NCBI GenBank assembly: GCA_013306675.1
Contig: JABLUY010000033.1
Location: forward strand, 124,001 to 188,000
Length of the DNA stretch: 64,000 nucleotides
DNA from: Thraustochytrium sp. TN22
Taxonomy: Eukaryota > Sar > Bigyra > Thraustochytrida > Thraustochytriidae
Reading direction: 5' to 3'
Shown here in pieces: positions 8,055-17,238 of this stretch. The notes under the pieces are model-generated. The model did not search any database. It saw only the letters and a list, made by a program, of their open reading frames with translations, and had not been told where the DNA came from. Within the stretch, counting starts at the first letter, position 1. Every line of letters starts with the position of its first letter. A program made the position numbers and the translations under genes.

Positions 8055-9638
8055 TCACTTGGGGTCGTACACTGGCCAGGCCTCGTTGCGGAGCCAGCGG
8101 TTGAGCATGACGAGCGAGGCATCGGGCTTCATGGCGGGTACCATGTGACCGGAGCCGCGGATGGTGAGATAGTCGAAGTCGCCCTCGTAGCGTGTGACGT
8201 AGCCGGCCATCTTCTTCTTGCCGTCCAGCGTCCAGGGTGACCATGGCGTGACCTCGTCGAGGCCGAGCTCGTTGACCCACCAAAAGGTGGCGACCGAGTT
8301 GATGGTCGGGTCGGTGTCGCCGTTGTAGATGAGCACGCGCAGGTCGGAGTCCTTGGCGAGCTGACGCATGAACGGGATGAGGTTGCGCTCCGTGAGGTCG
8401 TAGGCGATGGAGGCAGAGTTGTCGCCGCTCACGAAGGTGGCATTGACGTGGACGCCGAGCGCCTTGCGCACGTTGGCGTGGCGCAGCCAGATATTGAGCG
8501 CGGTGCCGCCGCCGCACGGGTAGTCGTTGAGCGCGGCTCCGAGCCGCGGCGCAGGCGCGGCGGCCTGGGCGCCGCCGGCGCCCCCCTTGCCTTCCATATC
8601 CTCTTGCAGGCGGTCCTGCACGCGGAGCGTCTCGCGAGCCGGCGCCGTCACGGTCTCCGGCGCCGCCTGCGCTGCGGCAAGCGGCAGGCTCTGGTCGCCC
8701 CAGCACGTGTCGTACAAGTTGTAGTCAAAGTAGCCGCCGACCTGACGCTTCATCTCCGCGAGCAGGTCGTCGCACGCCTTGGAGGACTTGTCCGGGTCGC
8801 AAGTGGCCTTGATCTGCGCGTAGAGCTTGGGCGAGAACTGGCCGTGGCCGAAGAGGAAGTCGGCGCGGAAGAGCATCTCGCGCGTGAGAGTCTTGGCGCC
8901 CGAGGCGTCGCTGCACATGATGTCCTTGCCGATGCAACCGTTGCCAATCGCCACGCCCTTGAGCGCACGGCGCGAGCGCGATTGCGCAGGGTCGCGCGCC
9001 AGCACCTGCTCGACCAGCTTCGGGATGTAGATGCCTGCATAGGACTCGCCAGTCAGGTAGAAGTCGCGCTCGCGGTATTTGGGAAAGGCCTCGAAAAAGC
9101 TCTCCAGAAAGGCGTAGTTGGCCTCCGCCGAGGTCGTGTCGTTCCACGCCACGCCGCAGTCGTGACCGCTGCCGGTAGGGCCAGGCGGGTCGCAAAAGGA
9201 GAAGGACACGGGCGGCGGGCCGTTGAGCACGAGAATGTTGGCGTTCTGGTTCCAGGCCGCCTTGTTGCGGAAGAGCTTGGGCACGCCATCGCCGTCCGCC
9301 TGCGCGAGCGACTCGTCCGACATGTAAAAGGGCCCCAGCTCCGTCATGATGCCGAAGAGCGAGGATGCGCCCGGCCCGCCGTTCGTCCAGAGCACGAGCG
9401 GGTCGGACTCCGGGTCACCCTCGCTCTCGATCAGCAAGTAGTGATACATGAGCTTGATGCCCGACGCGCGCTCGCCACCGGACAGGTACCCAGAGAACCA
9501 TCGGCTCGGCAGCGGGCCATCCCATCCGGGCAGCGTCTTGATCTCGTCCTCCACGGGATAGTCCGGCGCTCCTGCGCTCACGCCGCAGTTCGCGGCGGCC
9601 GCTGCGAGCAGCAGCGCTGTCGCCATTTTCGCCGCCAT
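8055..9638 (-). CDS. Secreted/lysosomal serine carboxypeptidase (peptidase S10)
   Basis: A 527-residue S10 carboxypeptidase, normal for the family. MAAKMATALLLAAAAANCGVSA is a typical signal peptide, pointing to the secretory pathway, vacuole or lysosome. The propeptide-free core has PLVLWTNGGPGASS, then the nucleophile Ser199 in YLTGESYAGIYIP, the acidic residue in YNGDTDPTINS and the histidine in RGSGHMVPAMKP, so the Ser-Asp-His triad is complete. It would remove C-terminal amino acids at acid pH. Family members usually have GGPGCSS; here the Cys is Ala, and the usual GxGFSY reads VSFSF, so the disulphide and substrate pocket differ somewhat. An Ala/Pro-rich insert (about residues 333-375) precedes the last third, at the position of the excised linker in two-chain members. 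The start ATG at 9638 gives the signal peptide directly. Confidence 0.93.
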   Translation of the reverse strand: MAAKMATALLLAAAAANCGVSAGAPDYPVEDEIKTLPGWDGPLPSRWFSGYLSGGERASGIKLMYHYLLIESEGDPESDPLVLWTNGGPGASSLFGIMTELGPFYMSDESLAQADGDGVPKLFRNKAAWNQNANILVLNGPPPVSFSFCDPPGPTGSGHDCGVAWNDTTSAEANYAFLESFFEAFPKYRERDFYLTGESYAGIYIPKLVEQVLARDPAQSRSRRALKGVAIGNGCIGKDIMCSDASGAKTLTREMLFRADFLFGHGQFSPKLYAQIKATCDPDKSSKACDDLLAEMKRQVGGYFDYNLYDTCWGDQSLPLAAAQAAPETVTAPARETLRVQDRLQEDMEGKGGAGGAQAAAPAPRLGAALNDYPCGGGTALNIWLRHANVRKALGVHVNATFVSGDNSASIAYDLTERNLIPFMRQLAKDSDLRVLIYNGDTDPTINSVATFWWVNELGLDEVTPWSPWTLDGKKKMAGYVTRYEGDFDYLTIRGSGHMVPAMKPDASLVMLNRWLRNEAWPVYDPK

Positions 9639-9692
9639 GGTCTCCGGCTATCTCGCTCGGTCTCGCTTGCGCAGCTAGCCTGCCCCTGAGAT

Positions 9693-9746
9693 CTCGCCTT
9701 GCCTCGCCTCGCCTCGCCTCACCTCGCCTCGCCTCGCCTCGCCTCG
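9693..9746. repeat. (CGCCT)n pentanucleotide array
   Basis: About ten CGCCT units with one CACCT variant, upstream of the carboxypeptidase start. Confidence 0.9.
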
Positions 9747-10507
9747 CCCCGGCGCCGCAAGCGCCGCCTCCCTCTGCTGCGCTCGACTCGAGCCTCGGCA
9801 GTTCGCTGTTTGCGGGCTTGGATACATGTCGTCGTTCATTCCCTCATCACTGTCCGTCATTCAACGTGGCGGCAGCGCCTTGCAGTGGCGGGCGGGCCTG
9901 CACATGCACATCAACTCGGAGTACGCCGCCATCGTTCGCAGACGCCGGCGCGCCCGCCCACCAAAGCCCAGACAGCTAGCTTGCTAGACTCAGCTAGAGC
10001 GAGCGAGGCTTCTTGGTGGCGTCGGGCTGCGGCTCAGCGGCTGCCCGCTTGCAAAGTTGCAAGCCTTCGCCAAGTTCGCCGGAGCCTCGGCGGCGCGGTC
10101 CGGCGGCGGCAGCGGCTGCAGCGGTCGCACGTGACTTAGCCTCACTGGCAGCGGCCGCCGGCCGCGCGGCCACGGCGGCGGCGGGCGGCGGCGCCGCGCT
10201 GCGCGGGGGCGGCGAGCAGCGCGACGTTGGCGACGTGGCGACGTCCGAGTCGTGGCGACTGCTGCGCAAAGGGTTAGCAGGCTCCGCGTCGGGCAGGGTC
10301 AAGGGGCAAGCTAGCCTGGTAGCTTGGGCTGTCAATCATGTCCGGTCTGGCAAATTTTGTGGTGACGGTCCGCTGCGCGGCGCGCACTGCGGCACAGACG
10401 GCGTGGCGGGCGGCGGTGATGCGCCGGGAAGCGTTGGCGTGCGCGCCGACGAAGGAGCTCTGGCGCCTTCCTCGCAGAGAGACGCAGACACGCAACTCGC
10501 AAGCCGC

Positions 10508-10589
10508 AAGGCGCAGCAGCAGCAGCACAGCAGCAGCAGCAGCAGCAGACGGGCAGCAGCAGCGGCAAGACAGCAGCAGCAGCAGCAGC
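10508..10589. repeat. CAG/AGC trinucleotide-rich block
   Basis: Several short CAG runs interrupted by CACAG, ACGGG and GGCAAGA, immediately upstream of the reductase ATG. It is open in the reductase frame (Ser/Gln-rich) but is more likely 5' leader. Confidence 0.75.
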
Positions 10590-10601
10590 AGCAAGGAGAA
10601 G

Positions 10602-11666
10602 ATGACGGGCGAGGCAAAGCGCGTATGCGTGACGGGGTGCTCTGGGTTCCTGGGCTCGTGGGTGACCAAGCTGGCGCTGGAGGCCGGCTTCGTGGTGCAC
10701 GCGACGGTGCGCACGGCGGGCAAGGAAAAGTTTCTGAGCAAGCTGCCGGGCGCGGAGGAGCGGCTCAAGGTGTTCGCCGGGTGCGACCTGACGCAAGCCG
10801 GCTCGTTCGATGATGCCATCAAGGGATGCTCGACGGTGATCCACACGGCGTCGCCGTTCTTCCGGCTGGACACGGAGGACGCGCGCGAGAAGCTCATCAA
10901 GCCGGCCGTGCAGGGCACGCACACGATTCTGGACGCGTGCACGCGGCTGGGCGTGGACAAGGTGGTCATGACCGGGTCGACTGCGTCCATCTACGTGGCG
11001 TATGGCGCAAAGCCGCCCGAGCACGCATACTCGGAGGAGGACTGGAGCGATGCGGACGTGCTGGAGCGCGAGAAGAACTTCTACTGCCTGTCGAAGCTGC
11101 TGGCGGAGCGACTGGCATGGGAGGAGGCGGCCAAGGAGAACTGCCCGTACAAGCTGTGTCTGCTCAACCCGTCGCTCATCTACGGACCGATGCTGCCAGG
11201 CCAGCCGACGCTCAACACGAGCTGCAGCACGGTGCTGAGCTTTTTCGCTGCGTCCAAGATCAAGCAGAAGGGCTCGCTGATTGTGGACGTGCGCGACGTG
11301 GCGCGCGCGCACCTGCTCGCGGCCGAGATGGGCGACGACTGGAAGGGCTGGGGCGAGCGCTTTCTGCTTGTGGGGGGCAACCCGACCATCGAGGAGCTCG
11401 TGGAGACGCTGCGCGCCTCGGACAAGGTCTCGGCCGAAGACAAGGCCAAGCTTCCGACGGAGCTTGACCCCAAGCTGGACCCGGCTGTCTCGGGCGCCGC
11501 GCCGCCGCACCGCACGCTGTACAACGTAGACAAGTCGCGCAAGCCGGTCGACGAGGGTGGCCTCGGCCTCACCTACCACTCGACGCAGGAGATGGTGGAT
11601 GCGCTGTACGAGACGCTCCACCAGAACGGCTTCGACTCGCTTGACAAGTACACGCTGGGCAAGTGA
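10602..11666 (+). CDS. NAD(P)-dependent extended SDR, dihydroflavonol/cinnamoyl-CoA reductase-like
   Basis: A 354-residue extended short-chain dehydrogenase/reductase. Right after the ATG comes the Rossmann motif RVCVTGCSGFLGSWV, which binds NADP(H). The active site is Tyr161-x3-Lys165 in NFYCLSKLLAER, preceded by the conserved VVMTGSTAS; NPSLIYGPMLPGQPTLNTS and VDVRDVARAHLLAAE are typical of the DFR/CCR/methylglyoxal reductase (GRE2) group. The substrate is unknown: protists lack flavonoids, so a carbonyl reductase for aldehydes or ketones is more likely. The frame is open back to 10338 (442 residues), but that part is CAG-repeat and Ala/Arg low complexity, so I choose the ATG at 10602, where homology starts. 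No organelle signal is seen with this start. The 3' end faces the TTLL gene 150 bp away. Confidence 0.9.
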   Translation: MTGEAKRVCVTGCSGFLGSWVTKLALEAGFVVHATVRTAGKEKFLSKLPGAEERLKVFAGCDLTQAGSFDDAIKGCSTVIHTASPFFRLDTEDAREKLIKPAVQGTHTILDACTRLGVDKVVMTGSTASIYVAYGAKPPEHAYSEEDWSDADVLEREKNFYCLSKLLAERLAWEEAAKENCPYKLCLLNPSLIYGPMLPGQPTLNTSCSTVLSFFAASKIKQKGSLIVDVRDVARAHLLAAEMGDDWKGWGERFLLVGGNPTIEELVETLRASDKVSAEDKAKLPTELDPKLDPAVSGAAPPHRTLYNVDKSRKPVDEGGLGLTYHSTQEMVDALYETLHQNGFDSLDKYTLGK

Positions 11667-11716
11667 GTGAAATGGCGATGCCCAGGCCGCCCGCCGGCGG
11701 CGGCGGTGGCGGCGGC

Positions 11717-11747
<31 letters not shown>
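11717..11747. repeat. (GCA/CAG)n microsatellite in convergent gap
   Basis: A short CAG run, preceded by GGCGGC repeats, in the 150-bp gap between the reductase and TTLL stop codons. Confidence 0.8.
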
Positions 11748-11748
<1 letters not shown>

Positions 11749-11816
11749 GAGCAAGACGGGAGAGAAGAAGGGAGCATTATCTAACTAATATTTGTCAAGC
11801 GCAGACCACGTTGCCT

Positions 11817-13859
11817 CTATGTGCGGGATGGAAGGGGCAGGCCGAGGTCGGGGGAAACCTGAGCTGGGCGCAAGTACGAGTCGAAGACGGACTTGCGTTG
11901 CAGTCCCTTGGCGCGGAACCGCTCGAGGTCGACGGCCAGGCGCGCCGAAGACTGGTTGTGAGGCTGCTCCAGTCTGCGCTGGCCGGCGGCGCCGGAGGGC
12001 CTCGGGCGTGGCGCCGCAACCGGCTCGCGACCCAGCTCGCGATCCCGGTCGGCATCGCGGTCCGCGGCGGCGTTCTCCGGCTTGATGGCAAGCCCAGGGC
12101 GGCCACCGGGCGCAGCGGGCACAGCCATTCCAAATGCCTGAGCCTTGCGCAAGAGCTTGGTGCGCGCTGAGATGGGGCGCGCCTTGGAGGAGTTGGAACC
12201 GCCCGTGCGACCTGCCTGCGCGGCGCCACTAGCACGGCCAAAGAGGTTCTCCACCGCGGCGATGAAGGGTTCGTACGCCGCGAGAAGCTCCAAGTCCCCA
12301 GGCGGGTACACGCGCTCCAACTCGCCGTCCTCGCACTGACGCGCCTCGATGCGCTCTCGTCGGCGCAGCGCCTTGGCGGCCGCCGACATGGCCTTGGTCG
12401 GACCCTTCTTTTTGGTCGCGCCGGCAGCGCCTTGGCGGCTCTGCGCATCGTCGCCGTCCTCGTTCTCATCCTCGTCATCAGCAGCGTTGTTGTCCTTGGC
12501 GACGGCGGCGGCGCTGGCACGACGCGAGGGCGCGTAGAGGCGGGACTGCGCTGCTTGCTTGATGCGCTGGCGCGCTCGGCGCTTGTCGGCTGCCTGCACG
12601 CCGACGAGCTTGAGCGTACGCGCAATGAGGCGCGACTTGATATCCTTGTCCAGCGGCGTGTCGCACGCGAAACTGGGCGAGTGGTTGACCTCGATGAGCC
12701 AGGGCTTGAAGTTGCGGTCGACCAGGACGTCAAAGCCGAGCACTTCGAAGCAGCTGGACGGGCCACCGTGCTTGACGCAGCTGCGGTAGGTGTGCCGCAG
12801 CTGCGGCAGGACGGAGATGAGCGACTTGATGGCCATGTCGTGGATGCCGGCCAGGAGCTGCGCCGGCGCGTCGGCGCCGTGCTGTTCCTGTAGCCAACCC
12901 CAGAACCAGCGCAGGCTGCGCTTGTTGCCCTTGCCAGCGTCGTCAGCCGCCTCGTTGAAGACGAAGCCCTCGCTGTCCTTGTTGATGGCGTAGTTGGTCA
13001 AGTGCACGCAGCTGCGGCCCAGGTTGCGGCCGCGCGGTTCCGTGTACTTCTCCGTGCAGATGCGAACCAGACCGTCGCGGAAGAGAAAGATGCGCAGCGG
13101 ATCCACGCTCGTGACGATGATGTAGATGCGCATGTCAAACTTGTAGCCGTCAATGAGGAGCGGCTTGTGCAGGTAGCGCTGCGCCACCTGGGACTCGCTC
13201 GGGTTGACGTTCTCGTGCGTGCGCGTGAGGAAGATGCCCTTGCCCTGGCATGAGGCGTCTGGCTTGACAATGTACGTGCGGTTGCCGTGGCCGGACTCAA
13301 TGCGCGCCTTGAACTCCTGCCACTGCTGCGGCAGCACGAAGGTCTGCGGGAAGAAGCCAAAGTCCGCCGGGAACAGCTTGGCAAGTGCCGTAAGGTGCTT
13401 GCCCAGCCCGCCCTTGCGCGCTAGGTGGTACATGCCGGGGAAGTGGTTGAGGCGCTGGAAGCTCTCGAGGCGCATCGCGCGCTGCGTGCTCACGCTCGTG
13501 TCCGTCCAGTACACGTTCCACGCCTCGCGCGTCCGCTTGTGCGTGTGCCGGTGCGTGAGCACCTTGGCGCTCAAGCCGGCGGCGCCCAGGCCCGCGGCGC
13601 CTACCGCCGGATCATCCCCCTGCATGGCCGCCAGCATCGCGTCCACCTCGTCCTCCTCCTCCTCCACGCGCCAACCGAGCTGCCGTGCCACTTCGCGCAC
13701 CACCTCATACTTGCAGTTGCTCACGTTCACTAGTACAGCGGCATCTTGGGGCCCGCGCTGCCCGCTGCGCTGCCTGGCCTGCCGCCCGCTGCCCGCGGCC
13801 TTGCTGCGCGTTGACGCTACGCTTGAAGACCCCGCCGCCGACGAAGGCCGTGCCGACAT
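11817..13859 (-). CDS. Tubulin tyrosine ligase-like protein, probable TTLL6/13-type polyglutamylase
   Basis: A 680-residue single-exon TTLL protein. The ATP-grasp catalytic domain spans roughly residues 45-430. It opens with VLVNVSNCKYEVVREVAR, then WNVYWTDTSVS, RLNHFPGMYHLARKGGL, FFPQTFVLPQQW, TYIVKPDASCQGKGIFLT, PLLIDGYKFDMRIYIIVTS, CVHLTNYAINKDSEGF and FKPWLIEVNHSPSFACDTPL. The NCKYEVVR opening and HFPGM match TTLL6/13 and TTLL4 better than the tyrosine ligase itself, so it should add glutamates to tubulin tails, mainly on axonemes and centrioles. A basic, Ala-rich tail follows (about residues 430-680), with an acidic stretch DDEDENEDGDD at about 480; basic tails in this family contact microtubules. 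The frame is open to 13979, but I prefer the ATG at 13859 (MSARPSSAAGS); the earlier one adds 40 presequence-like residues. Confidence 0.9.
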   Translation of the reverse strand: MSARPSSAAGSSSVASTRSKAAGSGRQARQRSGQRGPQDAAVLVNVSNCKYEVVREVARQLGWRVEEEEDEVDAMLAAMQGDDPAVGAAGLGAAGLSAKVLTHRHTHKRTREAWNVYWTDTSVSTQRAMRLESFQRLNHFPGMYHLARKGGLGKHLTALAKLFPADFGFFPQTFVLPQQWQEFKARIESGHGNRTYIVKPDASCQGKGIFLTRTHENVNPSESQVAQRYLHKPLLIDGYKFDMRIYIIVTSVDPLRIFLFRDGLVRICTEKYTEPRGRNLGRSCVHLTNYAINKDSEGFVFNEAADDAGKGNKRSLRWFWGWLQEQHGADAPAQLLAGIHDMAIKSLISVLPQLRHTYRSCVKHGGPSSCFEVLGFDVLVDRNFKPWLIEVNHSPSFACDTPLDKDIKSRLIARTLKLVGVQAADKRRARQRIKQAAQSRLYAPSRRASAAAVAKDNNAADDEDENEDGDDAQSRQGAAGATKKKGPTKAMSAAAKALRRRERIEARQCEDGELERVYPPGDLELLAAYEPFIAAVENLFGRASGAAQAGRTGGSNSSKARPISARTKLLRKAQAFGMAVPAAPGGRPGLAIKPENAAADRDADRDRELGREPVAAPRPRPSGAAGQRRLEQPHNQSSARLAVDLERFRAKGLQRKSVFDSYLRPAQVSPDLGLPLPSRT

Positions 13860-15371
13860 TGCTCGAGGCGCGCGGCACAACAACCGCACGGGGGAGCGAG
13901 GCCACGCGAGGCGCGGCACGTCCAGACGCGCTGCCAGGCGGGGCGACGCGTTGCGACACAACGCGAGCTGAGGCGTCACGAGAGGTGAGCTGAGGCGAGG
14001 CGACCCAAGCCAGAGAAGGCAACAAGATGCAGCGAGGTTCGCGTGCCTGTGCCGCCGCTGCCCTGCTGCTCTGCTGCCGCGTCGCCGCGCCGCTGCCCGT
14101 TGCGCGGCGCGCCCGAGGGTCCCTGCCTAGCTAGGTAACCTGCCTGCCTCGTGACGCCGGCGCCCTCAGGCTGGATGGTGCTCGCGCCGCCGTCGCCTTC
14201 GTTGTCGCCGTTGCCGAGCACGGCGGCAACGGACACATGTCGAGCACGAACACTTGCCATGGTTGGCAAGGCAGGCAGTCGCAGGCAGTCACGGCCCGGT
14301 GCTCATCAGGCTGGCTGCTGGCACTGCAACAGCGTTGTATCAACCGGCAGCAGCGAGTCCCAGGTTGCCACGCAGCCAGGCACGCGGCGAGGCTGAGGGA
14401 GGAGCCTGTGAGTGAGGCCGTGTCAAATCCATGATGCACCAGGCTGTGAGGCTGGCTGCTGGCCGCCTGGCCGGCCTGGCGGCTGCCGGTGCGGCTCCAG
14501 CCTACAGCCGCTACACTACGCGGCGGCGACGGCCATTCTCCCAGTGCTCCCACGCCCCCACGCTCGCGCCGTGGCGCGCCGCGCGCGAAACCTCGTAGGC
14601 TCGTAGCCACCCGCTCGCATCGTCTCGCAGGTTTCACTCTGCCTTCTTGTCTTCCATGGCCACTTCCAGGAGATGATGTGCCGCCAGTGCTGCAGCTCAG
14701 CTGCGCCGTGGCGGCGACCGCCGCTGGAGCTCGAGCCGAGTCGAGCGGTCGTCGCGAAGGGCCTGGCGGCTGGCCAGGCCCAATTTGCCGCCCGCTCCGA
14801 GTCGCACGCCGCGAGCGGCGGCGCGAGGGACCCGAGGGCCAAGGGGCCCAGAAGTCCGAAGTCGGGCGGTAACTGTTGCTCGCGACGCGGGCAGCGAGCT
14901 GAGGCGCCGGAAGGATCCTCTGGCAGCCAGAGGGGAGCTAGCGTAAGCTAAGCTCTCGGGTCGTCCACCCGTGGCCGCGGCCGCGTGGCAGGCAGGTGGT
15001 GAGCTTTGGCAGCATCGGCATCAATGATTGTGTGGCGGAGACGCGGCGTTACGCGCGCCGGCGGCGATTGGCAAGCAGGGGCGGTTGCGGCAGTTGCGCC
15101 AACAGCCGCGTTCCAAGAGGCGCGGCGGCGAAGCTCACGAGAAGACCGGCGGAAGTGAGGAAGGAAAAGGAGCGCCGCCGCAAGATCCAAGCGCCTCGGC
15201 TGAGTCGGCTCGGCTCGGCGGCGGCGCGGCGGCGGCGGGCAGCAAAGCCCAAACGAAGCGAGACCTCCCTCCAGGCCCGCCCCGCGCCCGCTCTCGCCCT
15301 CTCTCTCTCGACGCTCGGGACGCTCGTGGCGCGCGTGAGGAAAGAGCCTCTTTCTGTGCACGGTGGGGAGG
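13860..15371. other. 1.5-kb divergent intergenic region
   Basis: This lies between the TTLL and ornithine aminotransferase starts. No frame looks like protein. It contains a CTAGCTAGG word at about 14128-14137 and many CAGGCTG/GGCAGG words, and becomes very GC-rich near 15150-15300, a likely promoter zone for the aminotransferase. Confidence 0.6.
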
Positions 15372-16697
15372 ATGATGATGCAGCCCGCACAGCAGGCGGC
15401 GCGCGGCGCGCGCGTCGTGGCGCGGCGCACGGCGACGCGCGGCCTGTCGTCGACGAGCCAGGAGACGTCGCCCGAGTACTACATGGACCTGGAGTGGAAG
15501 CACGGGTGCCACAACTACAAGCCGCTAGAGGTGGTCATCAAGGAGGCCAAGGGCGTCAAGGTCAAGACCGTGGACGACCGCGAGCTGTACGACTTTCTGG
15601 CGGGCTACAGCAGTCTGAACGCCGGCCACGGCCACCCGCGCATCGTCAAGGCCATGCAGGACCAGGCGGCCAAGCTGACGCTGACCTCGCGCGCCTTTTA
15701 CAACTCGGAGCTCGGCCCGTATGAGAAGTTCATCACGGAGCTCTTCGGCTACGACAAGGTGCTGCCGGCCAACACGGGCGTGGAGGCCGCAGAGGCCGCC
15801 ATCAAGCTGGCGCGCCGCTGGGCCTACAAGGGCCCCAAGGGCGTGCCGGAGAACCAGGCCACCTGCCTCGTGCCGGAGGGCGCCTTCTGGGGCCGCTCGC
15901 TGGCCGCCATCTCCTCGTCCACCGACCCGGTGAGCTACAAGAACTTCGGCCCCTTCATGCCGGGCTTCACCATTGTGCCCTACAACGACCTCGCCGCGCT
16001 CGAGGAGGCGCTCGAGGCCAACCCCAACATCGCCTGCTACTACATGGAGAACATCCAGGGTGAGGCCGGCGTCGTCGTCCCGGATGAGGGCTACCTGCGC
16101 GGCGTCCGCGAGCTCACCAAGAAGCACAACGTGCTCATGGTCTGCGACGAGATCCAGACCGGCCTCGGCCGCACCGGCCGCATGCTCGCCTCGGACCACG
16201 AGGACGTGCGTCCGGACATGGTCGTCCTCGGCAAGGCGCTCTCCGGTGGCACTATGCCGGTCTCCGCCGTGCTCGGCGACAACGAGATCATCGAGCTCAT
16301 CAACCCGGGTGAGCACGGCTCCACCTTCGCCGGCAACCCGCTTGCCTGCGTCGTCGCCAAGACCGCGCTTCAGGTCATCATCGACGAGGATCTCCCCGGC
16401 CGCGCCGAGAAGTATGGCAAGATCTTCCGCGACGAGATGTCCAAGCTTCAGGAGGAGGTCGGCTCCGACGTCATCACCGCCATCCGCGGCAAGGGCCTCC
16501 TCAACGCCATGGTCGTCAAGCCCTCCGAGGGCAAGGACGCCACCGCCCTCTGCTACGAGATGATGAACCGCGGCCTGCTCGCCAAGCCCACCCACGGCGA
16601 CATCATCCGCTTCGCGCCCCCGCTCGTCATCAACGACGAGGAGATGGCTCACGCCCTCGAGATCATTCGCGACTCCACCATTGCCGTCTTCAAGTAG
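15372..16697 (+). CDS. OAT: Ornithine aminotransferase, mitochondrial
   Basis: A 441-residue PLP enzyme (class III aminotransferase) that converts L-ornithine plus 2-oxoglutarate to glutamate-5-semialdehyde plus glutamate, linking arginine to proline metabolism. Residues 1-30 are rich in Arg, Ala and Ser (AARGARVVARRTATRGLSS), a mitochondrial presequence. Family blocks are YDFLAGYSSLNAGHGHPRIV, VLPANTGVEAAEAAIKLAR, QGEAGVVVPDEGYLRGVREL, VCDEIQTGLGRTGRM and GKGLLNAMVVKPSEG, ending in GLLAKPTHGDIIRFAPPLVI, close to animal and fungal OAT. The PLP lysine is Lys288 in VLGKALSGG. The usual EPIQGEAG reads ENIQGEAG. Three ATGs in a row (15372, 15375, 15378) follow a GTG codon; I use the first ATG. 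Codons strongly favour C endings (GTC, CTC, ATC, AAG), suggesting high expression. Confidence 0.96.
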   Translation: MMMQPAQQAARGARVVARRTATRGLSSTSQETSPEYYMDLEWKHGCHNYKPLEVVIKEAKGVKVKTVDDRELYDFLAGYSSLNAGHGHPRIVKAMQDQAAKLTLTSRAFYNSELGPYEKFITELFGYDKVLPANTGVEAAEAAIKLARRWAYKGPKGVPENQATCLVPEGAFWGRSLAAISSSTDPVSYKNFGPFMPGFTIVPYNDLAALEEALEANPNIACYYMENIQGEAGVVVPDEGYLRGVRELTKKHNVLMVCDEIQTGLGRTGRMLASDHEDVRPDMVVLGKALSGGTMPVSAVLGDNEIIELINPGEHGSTFAGNPLACVVAKTALQVIIDEDLPGRAEKYGKIFRDEMSKLQEEVGSDVITAIRGKGLLNAMVVKPSEGKDATALCYEMMNRGLLAKPTHGDIIRFAPPLVINDEEMAHALEIIRDSTIAVFK

Positions 16698-17031
16698 GTT
16701 GCCAGCTAGCCGCCTACCTGTCAGCAGCGCCGCCTCTCCGCTCCACTCGACTCCAACCCGGAGAGGACTCCATCATCCCGGACATGAGCGAGCAATCGAG
16801 CGAGCGAGCCAAAACACACATCCCGAGTGAGAAGTGAGAGTCGCCTGTGCACTCATGCTCACTCGCTCGCCTGGAACAAGAAGAAGAAGAAGAAGAAGAA
16901 GAAGAGGAAAAAGAAGGACAAGGACAAGGAGGAGGACGACGACAAGGACCACCGCGTGTTCCCAATCACATCTTCCACACAATCATTTATCCACACCACT
17001 GGTAGTAGCCTGCCTGTTGCGATAAGTAATA
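16698..17031. other. 3' flank of the aminotransferase, purine-rich
   Basis: No gene. It contains an (AAG)n purine tract (about 16878-16952) and AT-richer DNA from about 16960 up to the left end of the mobile element. ORFs through the AAG tract encode only Lys/Glu or Arg runs. Confidence 0.65.
16878..16952. repeat. (AAG)n / purine tract
   Basis: About ten AAG units followed by AAGGACAAGGACAAGGAGGA-type repeats on the plus strand, downstream of the aminotransferase. Confidence 0.9.
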
Positions 17032-17047
17032 GCCCAATCCCATCGCC
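17032..17047. repeat. Left terminal inverted repeat of the transposon
   Basis: GCCCAATCCCATCGCC at the left end; the first 8 bp are exactly inverted at 19363-19370, with imperfect matching inward. It is preceded by TA. Confidence 0.65.
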
Positions 17048-17238
17048 CTAGACGGAGTTTAATCAGGATAGCCATATTATCCCTAGTAAATCGGCTCTCC
17101 TGCTTGCGCTCGACTGACCTGTTGCTATCATGATTCTAATCATTTTTGGAACTTTCAACTACTGGGTTTGTATGGAAGCGTAAAGTGTTGGTCACTTCCG
17201 ACTGGCCTGTGCGGATGCTGAGGCCAACTTGGGCTGCA

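Larger units (their letters stand above)
9639..10601. other. Divergent promoter region with microsatellites
   Basis: This separates the carboxypeptidase (-) from the reductase (+). It contains a (CGCCT)n array at about 9693-9746, GCTAGC words at about 9673 and 9976-9990, GC-rich Ala-coding shadow DNA, and a CAG-rich block (10508-10589) just before the reductase ATG. No recognisable gene. Confidence 0.65.

Noticed and set aside
7337-8122. Upstream in-frame extension of the WD40 gene (262 residues)
   Set aside because: It is encoded by (CT)n and (GCGTC)n repeats plus GC-rich leader; homology starts at the ATG at 7336.
10338-10601. 88-residue N-terminal extension of the reductase
   Set aside because: Low-complexity Ala/Arg then CAG-encoded Ser/Gln; Rossmann homology starts right after the ATG at 10602. 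A transit peptide cannot be fully excluded.
15363-15371. GTG start for the aminotransferase and, likewise, GTG at 48758 for the zinc-finger gene
   Set aside because: Eukaryotic initiation at GTG is unlikely; the first ATG (15372 and 48857) gives a presequence or a normal N terminus.
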